Position numbers and translations under genes: made by a program. This document shows positions 46,947-57,449 of a DNA stretch of 64,000 bases, piece by piece. This stretch comes from Mycobacterium colombiense (lineage in GTDB: Bacteria > Actinomycetota > Actinomycetes > Mycobacteriales > Mycobacteriaceae): positions 1-64,000 of the forward strand of contig NZ_QMEV01000008.1 of assembly GCF_003284935.1 (NCBI RefSeq). The letters run 5' to 3'. A model generated the notes under the pieces. It ran no database searches. It was not told the DNA's origin and saw only the letters and a program-made list of their open reading frames with translations. Numbering within the stretch: the first letter of the stretch is position 1; every line of letters starts with the position of its first letter.

Positions 46947-47395
46947 CGCGGTTCACACACGACGAGCGGGATCACCCGGTCGGCGGCCTCGCGGTACTTG
47001 CGGTAGGGCGGGTACATCCGCGTCAGGCGCGGCCAATACCGTTCCCGCTCAGCGTCGGTGGCGTCGCGGGCGACGAGGTCCATCCGCTGCGCGCGGATCT
47101 GCACCCGCACGTCGGGATTCTCTTTGAGGTTGAGATACCACAACGGGTCTTCGTCGCGCCCACCGAAGGTCGCGGGCAGGATCACCCGGTCACCGTCGCG
47201 CAGGTAGAGCGTCGCGGTCGTCCTCGGCTGGTCGGACTTGCGTCCGGTGGTCGTCAGCAGCGCCGCCGGAAACCGCAACAGCTTCGCGCCGATCTTGCCG
47301 TCGGTGTGCTGGTACACCCAGATATGGGCGCGCGCGAAATACTTGAGCAGCAGCGCAATCGAGCGCGAGTTACGAATCCAGCGGCGGTCGGTCAT
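46943..47395 (-). CDS. Deazaflavin (F420)-dependent nitroreductase-family protein, Ddn paralogue
   Basis: 150 aa, same fold and length as the adjacent Ddn homologue: LLTTTGRKS(D)QPRTTATLYLRDGDRVIL, DPLWYLNLKENPDVRVQI, ARDATDAERERYWPRL, MYPPYRKYREAADRVIPLVVCEP. The N-terminal region and the TGRKS-QPRT segment are the F420 phosphate/deazaflavin contacts of the family. A tandem duplicate of ddn; the function of the copy is not known. Last gene of the fadA5 operon. Confidence 0.85.
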   Translation of the reverse strand: MTDRRWIRNSRSIALLLKYFARAHIWVYQHTDGKIGAKLLRFPAALLTTTGRKSDQPRTTATLYLRDGDRVILPATFGGRDEDPLWYLNLKENPDVRVQIRAQRMDLVARDATDAERERYWPRLTRMYPPYRKYREAADRVIPLVVCEPR

Positions 47396-47408
47396 CTTGC
47401 CCCGGATG

Positions 47409-47434
47409 GTTCCCCGCCTTTATGCAGGGGAAAC
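47409..47434. terminator. Small hairpin between the two ddn-type genes
   Basis: TTCCCC (47410-47415) pairs with GGGGAA (47427-47432) around an 11-nt loop in the 40-bp gap between the tandem ddn genes. No T-run follows, so this may be an attenuating hairpin or mRNA end rather than a full terminator. Confidence 0.3.
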
Positions 47435-47435
47435 G

Positions 47436-48286
<851 letters not shown>

Positions 48287-48299
48287 AAAAGATCGGGCG

Positions 48300-49487
<1,188 letters not shown>

Positions 49488-49552
49488 TTACTCTGACAAG
49501 CGAGGATGGTGACCTGCCTTTTATCTGCGCAGGAGCCGTGTTTTACTGGCAC

Positions 49553-49574
49553 TAGAACACGTTGCAATTAGTGT
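49553..49574 (+). promoter_or_regulatory. KstR operator and -10 of cyp125
   Basis: TAGAACACGTTGCA (49553-49566) fits the KstR consensus; TAGTGT (49569-49574) is a -10 followed by AAAAGGAG RBS (49577-49584) ahead of ATG 49596. Confidence 0.85.
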
Positions 49575-49595
49575 TGTAAAAGGAGCACACTTCAC

Positions 49596-50846
49596 ATGGC
49601 ACCCCCCAACATTCCCGCCGACTTCGACTTTCTCGACCCCGACGTCAACCTCGCCGGGCTGCCCGTCGAGGAACTGGCCCACCTCCGCAAGGCGGAGCCG
49701 ATCCACTGGGTTGACATCCCGAATGGCGCGGGCGGCTTCGAGGACCACGGCTACTGGCTCGTCACCAAGCACGCCGACGTCAAGGAGGTGTCGAAGCGCA
49801 GCGACATCTTCTCGAGCTGGATGAACGGCGCCATCCCCACCTGGCCGCCGGAGATGAAGCGCGAGCAGGTCGAGCTGCAGCGCAGCGTGATGCTCAACAT
49901 GGACGCGCCGCACCACACCCGGCTGCGCAAGATCATCTCCCGCGGGTTCACCCCGCGGGCGATCGGGCGGCTGGAAGCCGAGCTGGCCCAGCGCGCCCAG
50001 AACATCGCCGCGACCGCCGCCAAGGAGGGCACCGGCGACTTCGTCGAACAGGTCTCGTGCGAGCTGCCCCTGCAGGCCATCGCGGGTCTGCTCGGCGTCC
50101 CCCAGGAGGATCGCGACAAGCTCTTCCGCTGGTCCAACGAGATGACCGGTGGCACCGATCCGGAGTACGCCACCGTCGACCCCGCGCAGTCGTCGATGGA
50201 GCTGATCACCTACGCCATGGCCATGGCCGAGGAGCGGGGCAAGAACCCCACCGACGACATCGTCACCACGCTCATCCAGGCCGACATCGACGGCGAGAAG
50301 CTCTCCGACGACGAGTTCGGTTTCTTCGTGGTCATGCTGGCCGTGGCGGGCAACGAGACCACCCGAAACTCGATCACCCACGGCATGATCGCGATGGCGA
50401 ACAACCCTGATCAGTGGGAGCTGTACAAGAAGGAGCGCCCGGCGACCGCGGCCGACGAGATCATCCGGTGGGCCACCCCGGTGTCGGCCTTCCAGCGCAC
50501 CGCCAACGAGGACACCGAGCTGTCCGGCGTGCAGATCAAGAAGGGTCAGCGGGTGGTGATGTCCTACCGGTCCGCCAATTTCGACGAAGAGGTCTTCGAA
50601 GACCCGCACACCTTCAACATCCTGCGCGACCCGAACCCACACGTCGGGTTCGGCGGCACCGGCGCCCATTACTGCATCGGCGCGAACCTGGCCCGCATGA
50701 CGATCAACCTGATCTTCAACGCGGTCGCCGATCACATGCCGGACCTCAAGCCGATCGGCGAGCCCGAGCGGTTGCGGTCGGGCTGGCTCAACGGCATCAA
50801 GCACTGGCAGGTCGACTACAGCGGCAAGCACGCGGTGACGTCCTGA
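49596..50846 (+). CDS. cyp125: Cholesterol C26/C27-hydroxylase cytochrome P450 CYP125
   Basis: Oxidises the terminal methyl of the cholesterol side chain to the 26-oic acid, starting side-chain degradation. 416 aa. I-helix oxygen-activation motif VAGNETTRNS, ExxR in the K helix region (AADEIIRWATP), and the heme-binding loop GFGGTGAHYCIGANLARM with the proximal Cys at residue 360. The N-terminus is about 17 residues shorter than that annotated for H37Rv. The stop overlaps the fadE28 start by 1 nt (TGATG). Confidence 0.96.
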   Translation: MAPPNIPADFDFLDPDVNLAGLPVEELAHLRKAEPIHWVDIPNGAGGFEDHGYWLVTKHADVKEVSKRSDIFSSWMNGAIPTWPPEMKREQVELQRSVMLNMDAPHHTRLRKIISRGFTPRAIGRLEAELAQRAQNIAATAAKEGTGDFVEQVSCELPLQAIAGLLGVPQEDRDKLFRWSNEMTGGTDPEYATVDPAQSSMELITYAMAMAEERGKNPTDDIVTTLIQADIDGEKLSDDEFGFFVVMLAVAGNETTRNSITHGMIAMANNPDQWELYKKERPATAADEIIRWATPVSAFQRTANEDTELSGVQIKKGQRVVMSYRSANFDEEVFEDPHTFNILRDPNPHVGFGGTGAHYCIGANLARMTINLIFNAVADHMPDLKPIGEPERLRSGWLNGIKHWQVDYSGKHAVTS

Positions 50847-51859
50847 TGGACTTCGACCTCACCGCGACGCAACAGGCCGTCGCCGATGTCGTCACGTCGG
50901 TGTTCGAGCGCGAGCTGAGCTGGGACGCTTTGGTCAACGGTGGTGTGACGGCGCTCCCGGTGCCCGAGCGCCTCGGCGGCGACGGCGTGGGTCTGCCCGA
51001 GGTCGCCACCGTGCTGACCGAGATCGGTCGCCACGGCGCCGTCACGCCGGCCCTGGCCACACTGGGCTTCGGCGTGCTGCCGCTGCTCGACCTGGCCTCC
51101 GACGCACAGCAGGACCGGTTCCTGGCCGGAGTCGCCAAGGGCGGGGTGCTGACCGCCGCGCTCAACGAGCCGGGTACCGCGCTGCCGGATCGGCCGTCGA
51201 CGACGTTCGCGGGCGGCCGGCTGTCGGGCACCAAAATCGGCGTCGGCTATGCCGGACAAGCGGATTGGATCCTGGTGACCGCCGACAGCGCGGTGGTCGT
51301 GGTGTCGCCGAAGGCCAACGGCGTCGAGGTGGTCCAAACCCCGACCTCCAACGACTCCGAGGAGTACACGGTCACGTTCGCCGACGTCGCGGTCGAAGAC
51401 TCCGACGTGTTGGCCGGCGCGACGGCCTCGCGGGTCAACCAGTTGGTGCTGGCCGCCATCGGGGCCTACGCCGACGGGCTGGTGGCCGGGGCGCTGCGGC
51501 TGACCGCCGACTACGTGGCCAACCGCAAGCAGTTCGGCAAGCCACTCTCGACGTTCCAGACCGTCGCCGCGCAACTCGCCGAGGTCTACATCGCCTCGCG
51601 CACTATCGATTTGGCGGCGAAGTCGGTCGCCTGGCGGCTGTCCGAGGGCCGCGACGCCGACGATGACCTGGACGTCCTGGGCTACTGGATCACCTCGCAG
51701 GCCCCGCCGGTGATGCAGCTCTGCCATCACCTGCACGGCGGGATGGGGATGGACATCACCTATCCCATGCACCGGTACTACTCCACGATCAAGGACCTGT
51801 CCCGGCTGCTCGGCGGTCCTTCTCATCGTCTCGATCTGGTGGGAGCGCAATGTTCATAG
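50846..51859 (+). CDS. fadE28: Acyl-CoA dehydrogenase FadE28 (ChsE1)
   Basis: Subunit of the ChsE1-ChsE2 heterotetramer that dehydrogenates the three-carbon side-chain CoA ester (3-OPC-CoA). 337 aa from ATG 50846. Short ACAD form: LPVPERLGGDGVGLPEVA, YVANRKQFGKPLSTFQTVAAQLAE, LHGGMGMDITYPMHRY. The last 10 nt overlap fadE29, so the two subunits are translated together. Confidence 0.95.
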   Translation: MDFDLTATQQAVADVVTSVFERELSWDALVNGGVTALPVPERLGGDGVGLPEVATVLTEIGRHGAVTPALATLGFGVLPLLDLASDAQQDRFLAGVAKGGVLTAALNEPGTALPDRPSTTFAGGRLSGTKIGVGYAGQADWILVTADSAVVVVSPKANGVEVVQTPTSNDSEEYTVTFADVAVEDSDVLAGATASRVNQLVLAAIGAYADGLVAGALRLTADYVANRKQFGKPLSTFQTVAAQLAEVYIASRTIDLAAKSVAWRLSEGRDADDDLDVLGYWITSQAPPVMQLCHHLHGGMGMDITYPMHRYYSTIKDLSRLLGGPSHRLDLVGAQCS

Positions 51860-53013
51860 ACCTGACCCCCGAGCAGCGTCAGCTGCAAGCGGAACTGCGG
51901 GAATACTTTTCCAACCTGATCTCCTCCGACGAGATGAAGGCGATGGAGCAGGACCGGCACAACGAGGCCTACCGCGCGGTGATCCGGCGGATGGGCCGCG
52001 ACGGCAAGCTCGGCGTCGGCTGGCCAAAGGAGTTCGGCGGCTTGGGCTTCGGCCCCATCGAGCAGTCGATCTTCGTCAACGAGGCACACCGCGCCGACGT
52101 GCCCCTGCCCGCGGTGACGCTGCAGACGGTCGGCCCGGTGCTGCAGCAGTTCGGCAGCGAGGAACAGAAGAAGAAGTTCCTGCCCGCGATCCTGGCCGGC
52201 GAGGTGCACTTCGCGATCGGCTACACCGAGCCCGAGGCCGGCACCGACCTGGCGTCCCTGCGCACCACCGCGGTGCGCCAGGGCGACGAGTACATCGTCA
52301 ACGGGCAGAAGATCTTCACCACCGGCGCCCACGACGCGGACTACATCTGGCTGGCCTGCCGCACGGACCCGGAAGCCGTGAAGCACAAGGGGATTTCGAT
52401 CCTGATCGTCGACACCAAGGATCCCGGTTACTCCTGGACCCCGATCATCCTGTCCGACGGCGCCCACCACACCAACGCCACCTACTACAACGACGTGCGG
52501 GTGCCCGCCGACATGCTGGTCGGCGAGGAGAACGGCGGATGGCGGCTGATCACCACCCAGCTCAACAACGAGCGGGTGATGCTGGGTCCCGCGGGCCGCA
52601 CCGCCGGCATCTACGACCGGGTGCACGCCTGGGCGTCCAAGCCGGGCAGCGACGGCGTCACGCCGATCGATCACCAGGACGTCAAGCGGGCCCTCGGCGA
52701 GATCCACGCGATGTGGCGGATCAACGAACTGCTGAACTGGCAGGTGGCCGCCGCGGGTGAGGACATCAACGTGGCCGACGCCGCGTCGACCAAAGTCTTT
52801 GGTACCGAGAAGATTCAGTACATCGGCCGGCTCGCCGAGGAGATCGTCGGCAAATACGGCAACCCCGCCGATTCGGACACCGCCGACCTGCTGAAGTGGC
52901 TGGACTCCCAGACCAAGCGCAACCTCGTCATCACCTTCGGCGGCGGCGTGAACGAAGTGATGCGCGAGATGATCGCCGCGGCCGGACTCAAGGTGCCGAG
53001 GGTGCCTCGATGA
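51850..53013 (+). CDS. fadE29: Acyl-CoA dehydrogenase FadE29 (ChsE2)
   Basis: Partner of FadE28. 387 aa with the complete FAD-binding ACAD features: AIGYTEPEAGTDLASLRTTA, NGQKIFTTGAHDADYIW, and the C-terminal TFGGGVNEVMREMIA. Overlaps fadE28 by 10 nt and chsH2 by 4 nt (ATGA) in the cyp125-fadE28-fadE29-chsH2-chsH1-ltp2 transcript. Confidence 0.95.
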   Translation: MFIDLTPEQRQLQAELREYFSNLISSDEMKAMEQDRHNEAYRAVIRRMGRDGKLGVGWPKEFGGLGFGPIEQSIFVNEAHRADVPLPAVTLQTVGPVLQQFGSEEQKKKFLPAILAGEVHFAIGYTEPEAGTDLASLRTTAVRQGDEYIVNGQKIFTTGAHDADYIWLACRTDPEAVKHKGISILIVDTKDPGYSWTPIILSDGAHHTNATYYNDVRVPADMLVGEENGGWRLITTQLNNERVMLGPAGRTAGIYDRVHAWASKPGSDGVTPIDHQDVKRALGEIHAMWRINELLNWQVAAAGEDINVADAASTKVFGTEKIQYIGRLAEEIVGKYGNPADSDTADLLKWLDSQTKRNLVITFGGGVNEVMREMIAAAGLKVPRVPR

Positions 53014-53972
53014 CCGATATCAAGGAAGCGGTTGCGGAGATCACCGCCACCGTCGTCGCGACCCCGCGCGAGGCGCGGGATCCGGTGAACCAGCCGACGA
53101 TCAACAATTGGGTCGAGGCGCTGGGGGACCGCAACCCGATCTACGTCGACGAGGCCGCCGCCAAGGCCGCCGGTCATCCCGGGATTGTCGCCCCACCGGC
53201 CATGATTCAGGTGTGGACGATGTTCGGACTGGGCGGCGAACGCCCGACCGACGACCCCATGGGCCCGATCATGCAGCTGTTCGACGAGGCCGGCTACATC
53301 GGCGTGGTCGCTACCAACTGCGAGCAGACCTACCACCGGTATCTGCGTCCCGGCGAGCAGGTCACCGTCGTGTCGGAGATGCGCGACGTCGTCGGCCCCA
53401 AGCAGACCGGGCTCGGCGAGGGCTGGTTCATCAACCAGCACATCACCTGGCGGGTCGGTGACGAGGATGTCGCCGAGATGGCCTGGCGGATACTGAAATT
53501 CAGGCCCCGCGAGGATTCCGGCGCGTCCGCGTCGGTCCCTCAGGACCTGGACGCCGACGCCATGATGCGTCCGGCGGTGTCCCGCGACACCGCCTTCTTC
53601 TGGGAGGGTGTGGCGGCGCACGAGCTGCGTATCCAGCGCCTCGCCGATGGCACCCTGCAGCACCCGCCGGTGCCGGCGGTGTGGCAGGACAAAGGCGAGC
53701 CGATCGACTTCGCGGTCGCCAGCGGCCGCGGCACGGTGTTCAGCTACGTGGTGCACCACGCACCGAAGGTGCCCGGTCGCACGCTGCCGTTCGTGATCGC
53801 GCTGGTCGAACTGGAAGAGGGCGTTCGCATGCTGGGCGAGCTGCGCAACGTCGACCACGCCGCGATCAAAATCGGAATGCCGGTCCGCGCAACGTATATC
53901 GACTTCCCGGCCGGTGAATCCGGCCCGGAGTGGAGCCTCTACGCGTGGGAGCCCGTGGGAGACGAAGCATGA
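53010..53972 (+). CDS. chsH2: Steroid enoyl-CoA hydratase subunit ChsH2 (MaoC-like plus DUF35)
   Basis: With ChsH1 hydrates the 17(20)-enoyl-CoA side chain; its DUF35 domain binds the aldolase Ltp2. 320 aa from ATG 53010. The N-terminal half is MaoC/hot-dog-like (NWVEALGDRNPIYVDEAAAKAAGHPGIVAPPAM); the C-terminal half (from about residue 185, FFWEGVAAHELRIQRLADGTLQHPPVP) is the DUF35 OB-fold with the usual FVIALVELEEGVRMLGEL. Overlapping ends with fadE29 and chsH1. Confidence 0.93.
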   Translation: MTDIKEAVAEITATVVATPREARDPVNQPTINNWVEALGDRNPIYVDEAAAKAAGHPGIVAPPAMIQVWTMFGLGGERPTDDPMGPIMQLFDEAGYIGVVATNCEQTYHRYLRPGEQVTVVSEMRDVVGPKQTGLGEGWFINQHITWRVGDEDVAEMAWRILKFRPREDSGASASVPQDLDADAMMRPAVSRDTAFFWEGVAAHELRIQRLADGTLQHPPVPAVWQDKGEPIDFAVASGRGTVFSYVVHHAPKVPGRTLPFVIALVELEEGVRMLGELRNVDHAAIKIGMPVRATYIDFPAGESGPEWSLYAWEPVGDEA

Positions 53973-54370
53973 GCGCACCCGTTGTTGAAGTGGGCACCAG
54001 GCTGCCCGAACTCAAGCTGCATGGCACGCCAACGTTCATCATCTCGACGGCCCTGGCCACCAGGGACTTTCAGGACGTGCACCACGATCGGGACCTGGCG
54101 CAGGCCAAGGGTTCCAAGGACATCTTCGTCAACATCCTCACCGACACCGGGCTGGTGCAGCGCTACGTCACCGACTGGGCGGGCCCGACGGCGCTGATCA
54201 AGTCGATCGGTCTGCGGCTCGGTGTGCCGTGGTACGCCTACGACACCGTCACCTTCTCCGGTGAGGTGACCGCCATCGACGACGGCCTGATCACGCTGAA
54301 GGTGTTCGGCCGCAACAGCCTTGGCGATCACGTCATCGCGAACGTGACGCTGACGATCGGGGGTGCCTGA
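53969..54370 (+). CDS. chsH1: Steroid enoyl-CoA hydratase subunit ChsH1 (MaoC-like)
   Basis: Catalytic hot-dog subunit of the ChsH1-ChsH2 hydratase. 133 aa from ATG 53969, overlapping the chsH2 stop (ATGA). The hydratase-type segment is TALATRDFQDVHHDRDLAQAKGSKDIFVNILTDTG, here in pieces DFQDVHHDRD and KGSKDIFVN, with the expected Asp/His pair. Ends on the A of the ltp2 start (TGATG). Confidence 0.93.
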   Translation: MSAPVVEVGTRLPELKLHGTPTFIISTALATRDFQDVHHDRDLAQAKGSKDIFVNILTDTGLVQRYVTDWAGPTALIKSIGLRLGVPWYAYDTVTFSGEVTAIDDGLITLKVFGRNSLGDHVIANVTLTIGGA

Positions 54371-55539
54371 TGTTGTCGGGTAAGGCTGCCATCGTCGGCA
54401 TCGGTGCCACCGACTTTTCCAAGGACTCGGGCCGCAGCGAACTGCGGTTGGCGGCCGAGGCGGTCTTGGATGCGTTGGACGACGCCGGCTTGAGCCCGTC
54501 CGACGTCGATGGGCTGACGACGTTCACGATGGACACCAACAACGAGACCGCGGTCGCGCGAGCGGTCGGCATTGGTGACCTGAAGTTCTTTGCCCAGACG
54601 GGTTATGGCGGCGGTGCCGCGTGCGGGACCATCCTGCATGCCGCGATGGCCGTCGCCACCGGAGTGGCAGACGTCGTGGTGGCTTACCGCGCCTTCAACG
54701 AGCGCTCCGGCATGAGATTCGGTCAGGTCCAAACCCGGCTGGTGGGAAATGCTGGCGTGCAGGCTGATTCGACCGCCGCCGACAATTCGTTCTCCTATCC
54801 GCACGGGCTGTCCACACCGGCCGCGCAGGTCGCGATGATCGCCCAGCGCTATATGCATCTTTCCGGCGCCAGCAGCCGGGACTTCGGTGTGATCTCGGTG
54901 GCCGACCGCAAGCATGCGGCCAAGAACCCGAAGGCGTATTTCTACGAGAAGCCCATAACCATTGAAGACCACCAGAATTCGCGGTGGATCGCCGAGCCGC
55001 TGCGGCTGCTGGACTGCTGCCAGGAGACCGACGGTGCGGTCGCGATCGTGGTGACCTCACCGGAGCGCGCGAAGGATCTCAAGCAGCGGCCGGCGATCAT
55101 CGAGGCGGCGGCGCAGGGGTCTAGCCCCGACCAGTACACGATGGTCAGCTACTACCGGCCCGAACTCGGTCTGCCCGAGATGGGGGTGGTGGGCCAGCAG
55201 CTGTGGGCGCAGTCGGGGTTGAAGCCGACCGACATCCAGACCGCCGTGCTTTATGACCACTTCACCCCGTTCACGCTGATTCAGTTGGAAGAGTTGGGAT
55301 TCTGCGGTCGCGGCGAGGCGAAGGACTTCATCGCCGACGGCGCCATCGAGATCGGCGGGCGGCTGCCGATCAACACCCATGGTGGCCAACTCGGCGAGGC
55401 CTACATCCACGGCATGAACGGCATCGCCGAGGGCGTGCGTCAACTGCGGGGCACCTCGGTGAACCCGGTGCCCGATGTCGATCACGTCCTCGTCACGGCC
55501 GGAACCGGCGTCCCCACGTCGGGCCTAATCCTGGGCTAA
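54370..55539 (+). CDS. ltp2: Steroid side-chain aldolase Ltp2
   Basis: Thiolase-fold retro-aldolase that cleaves the hydrated side chain to androstenedione and propionyl-CoA, acting with the DUF35 domain of ChsH2. 389 aa (386 in H37Rv). Segments of the lipid-transfer/thiolase branch: AAIVGIGATDFSKDSGRSE, GYGGGAACGTILHAAMAV, LLDCCQETDGAVAIVVTS and NTHGGQLGEAYIHGMNGIAEGVRQLRG, without the thiolase nucleophile Cys context. Last gene of the cyp125 operon. Confidence 0.95.
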   Translation: MLSGKAAIVGIGATDFSKDSGRSELRLAAEAVLDALDDAGLSPSDVDGLTTFTMDTNNETAVARAVGIGDLKFFAQTGYGGGAACGTILHAAMAVATGVADVVVAYRAFNERSGMRFGQVQTRLVGNAGVQADSTAADNSFSYPHGLSTPAAQVAMIAQRYMHLSGASSRDFGVISVADRKHAAKNPKAYFYEKPITIEDHQNSRWIAEPLRLLDCCQETDGAVAIVVTSPERAKDLKQRPAIIEAAAQGSSPDQYTMVSYYRPELGLPEMGVVGQQLWAQSGLKPTDIQTAVLYDHFTPFTLIQLEELGFCGRGEAKDFIADGAIEIGGRLPINTHGGQLGEAYIHGMNGIAEGVRQLRGTSVNPVPDVDHVLVTAGTGVPTSGLILG

Positions 55540-55556
55540 GCGGCTTTCCTCTGGCG

Positions 55557-55612
55557 CGAGTGTGCGGCCACCCGCACGTTCACGTTCGAGTGTGCGGCCA
55601 GCCGCACACTCG
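55557..55612 (+). repeat. Left tandem palindromic repeat pair flanking the second DUF559 gene
   Basis: Two copies 30 bp apart. The second (55587-55612) is a perfect 12-bp inverted repeat, arms CGAGTGTGCGGC and GCCGCACACTCG with a CA loop. The first (from 55557) keeps CGAGTGTGCGGCCA and then degenerates. The same two-copy arrangement recurs at 56500-56555. Confidence 0.85.
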
Positions 55613-55665
55613 TCGTCGTGTGGACAGCCGAAGTGACGGCAGGTGGCAGTGCCTGGGACGCTGCT

Positions 55666-56514
55666 GTGGTGCAAGACCCATTCATCGGCAGCGAGGCGAT
55701 CGCTGCAGGGACTTTGACGAAGACCCAACTTGATACACGCTGTCGACGACTGTTTCCCAACATCTATGTGCAACGTGATACTCGGGTCGATATCGGGCTT
55801 CGCGCAAAGGCGGGGTGGCTATGGACGGGACGATTAGGTGTGGTCGCAGGTTTCGCCGCGGCTGCTCTACACGGCAGTAAGTGGACCGATGATTTACAGG
55901 TAATCGAGTTGATCCACGACAATCGGCGTAATCCACCCGGCATACAGACTCACCGGGACCGCATCGAAGAGGACGAGATTGACTCGGTGGCGGGCATGCC
56001 AGTCACCTCACCGTCACGGACGGCATTGGACTTGGGGTGTTGGTACCGGACGATGACGGCCGTGGCAGCTATCGACGCACTTGCGAGAGCAACGGAGATC
56101 AAAGCCGCAGATATCGATTTGCTTGGCCGTAGATATGCCGGACGCCGCGGCATCTCGCGGGCACGCCAAGCCGTAGATCTGTTCGATCCCGGTGCGCAGT
56201 CACCGAAAGAGTCGTGGCTCCGCGTCGTCTTGATCCAGGCAGGCCTGCCGAGACCGCAGACACAAATCCCGGTGCTCGACGAATTCGATAGTGCTATCGC
56301 TTATCTGGACATGGGTTGGAAGGACGTCAAGGTGGCCGTTGAGTACGACGGCGAACAGCACCGCAGCGATCGCCGGCAGTACACCTGGGACATCCGTCGC
56401 CTGGAGACGCTTGAGCGTCTCGGCTGGATCGTCATCCGGGTGGTGGCAGGCGACCGGCCCGCAGAGATCGTTGGACGTGTTCGGGCGGCGTTGGCCCGGC
56501 GAGTGTGCGCCTAG
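55666..56514 (+). CDS. AbiEi-type winged-helix plus DUF559 (Vsr-like) nuclease-domain protein, copy 2
   Basis: 282 aa from GTG 55666 (VQDPFIGSEAIAAG aligns with the start of copy 1); the frame is open back to GTG 55618. Same architecture as the gene at 21420: N-terminal winged-helix-like TLTKTQLDTRCRRLFPNIYV, middle GMPVTSPSRTALDLG, and C-terminal LDMGWKDVKVAVEYDGEQHRSDRRQ...LGWIVIRV with the Asp, Glu and His of Vsr-type nucleases. Its last codons and TAG stop lie inside the repeat copy at 56500. Located between ltp2 and the Rv3538 homologue, where H37Rv has PPE63. G+C appears lower than in the neighbours. Confidence 0.8.
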   Translation: MVQDPFIGSEAIAAGTLTKTQLDTRCRRLFPNIYVQRDTRVDIGLRAKAGWLWTGRLGVVAGFAAAALHGSKWTDDLQVIELIHDNRRNPPGIQTHRDRIEEDEIDSVAGMPVTSPSRTALDLGCWYRTMTAVAAIDALARATEIKAADIDLLGRRYAGRRGISRARQAVDLFDPGAQSPKESWLRVVLIQAGLPRPQTQIPVLDEFDSAIAYLDMGWKDVKVAVEYDGEQHRSDRRQYTWDIRRLETLERLGWIVIRVVAGDRPAEIVGRVRAALARRVCA

Positions 56515-56555
56515 CCGCGCGGTCGAGCACGAGTGTGCGGCCAGTCGCACACTCG
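56500..56555 (+). repeat. Right tandem palindromic repeat pair flanking the second DUF559 gene
   Basis: Two copies again 30 bp apart. The first (from 56500) starts CGAGTGTGCGCCTAGCCGC and contains the gene's stop codon. The second (56530-56555) differs from the left palindrome at one base (GTCGC for GCCGC). Overall direct repeat of 56 bp with the left pair, in the same order. Confidence 0.85.
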
Positions 56556-56578
56556 GCGGGGAGACGAGCGAAAAGCCC

Positions 56579-57448
56579 CTAGGCCGGGACCAGTTCGACG
56601 CCCGACAGCACGACGGCGTTGTCGCGCGAGGGCGCGACGACGCTGGCCAGGAAGCGGCCGTCGTCCTTCCAGATGCCGACCTTGAGCGTCTCGCCGGGGA
56701 ACGCCACCCCGGCGAAGCGCGCGCCGTAGGCCGCCACCGCGCCGGCATCGCCGTCGAGCAGCGCATCGGTGATCGCCTTGCAGGTCATGCCGTAGGTGCA
56801 CAGCCCGTGCAGGATGGGCTGGGAAAACCCTGCGGCGGCGGCGAATTCGGGATCCGAGTGCAGCGGGTTGCGGTCGCCGCACAGCCGGTAAAGCAGCGCC
56901 TGCTGCGGCAGGATCGGCACATCGACCTCGAGATCGGGGGCGCGGTCCGGCGCCCCGTCCGACGACCCGCCCCCTGAAGGACCGCGCTCGCCGCCGAATC
57001 CGCCCTCACCGCGGGCGAAGATCGACCGTCGCTGCGTCCACAACACCGTGCCGTCGGGCGCGGTCACCGTCGTCTCGCTCCAGATCACCGCGGCCTTGCC
57101 CTTGTCCCAGATGTCGGTGAACCGGGTGACGGCCTTGGCCGACCCCGACGGCGGCAGCGGGGCCGGCGCCTCGACCCGCTCGCTGGCGTGCAGCACCTTG
57201 CTTAGCTCGATGTCGATGCCGGGGAACTTGACCGTCGGCGGCTTCGTGACATGGAAGGTGGCGGCGACGTTGCCGAACGTCGGCAGCACCTGCGGGGTGT
57301 CGTCGATCAGGTAGCGCAGCTCGCGCGGGTCCATCGGATCGGCGCCCGCGCCCAACCCGAGGTGATAGAGCTGCACATCGCTGCTGGCCCAAGAGAATTC
57401 GATGGGATCGAGCTCGGCGTTCAACGCGACGTCTACGTCGATGGGCAT
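56579..57448 (-). CDS. MaoC-like (R)-specific enoyl-CoA hydratase (Rv3538 homologue)
   Basis: Double hot-dog hydratase, 289 aa from ATG 57448, 1 nt after kstD ends. The C-terminal repeat carries the hydratase-2 signature GDRNPLHSDPEFAAAAGFSQPILHGLCTYG with catalytic Asp and His; the N-terminal half is the inactive-like repeat. A Gly/Ser/Asp-rich linker (GGFGGERGPSGGGSSDG) joins them. Expected role is hydration of a steroid side-chain enoyl-CoA. Co-transcribed with kstD. Confidence 0.9.
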   Translation of the reverse strand: MPIDVDVALNAELDPIEFSWASSDVQLYHLGLGAGADPMDPRELRYLIDDTPQVLPTFGNVAATFHVTKPPTVKFPGIDIELSKVLHASERVEAPAPLPPSGSAKAVTRFTDIWDKGKAAVIWSETTVTAPDGTVLWTQRRSIFARGEGGFGGERGPSGGGSSDGAPDRAPDLEVDVPILPQQALLYRLCGDRNPLHSDPEFAAAAGFSQPILHGLCTYGMTCKAITDALLDGDAGAVAAYGARFAGVAFPGETLKVGIWKDDGRFLASVVAPSRDNAVVLSGVELVPA

Positions 57449-57449
57449 A

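Noticed and set aside
55557-56555. CRISPR array from the regularly spaced repeats
   Set aside because: Only two copies per side at 30-bp spacing with almost no spacer between them and a gene in the middle; no cas genes.
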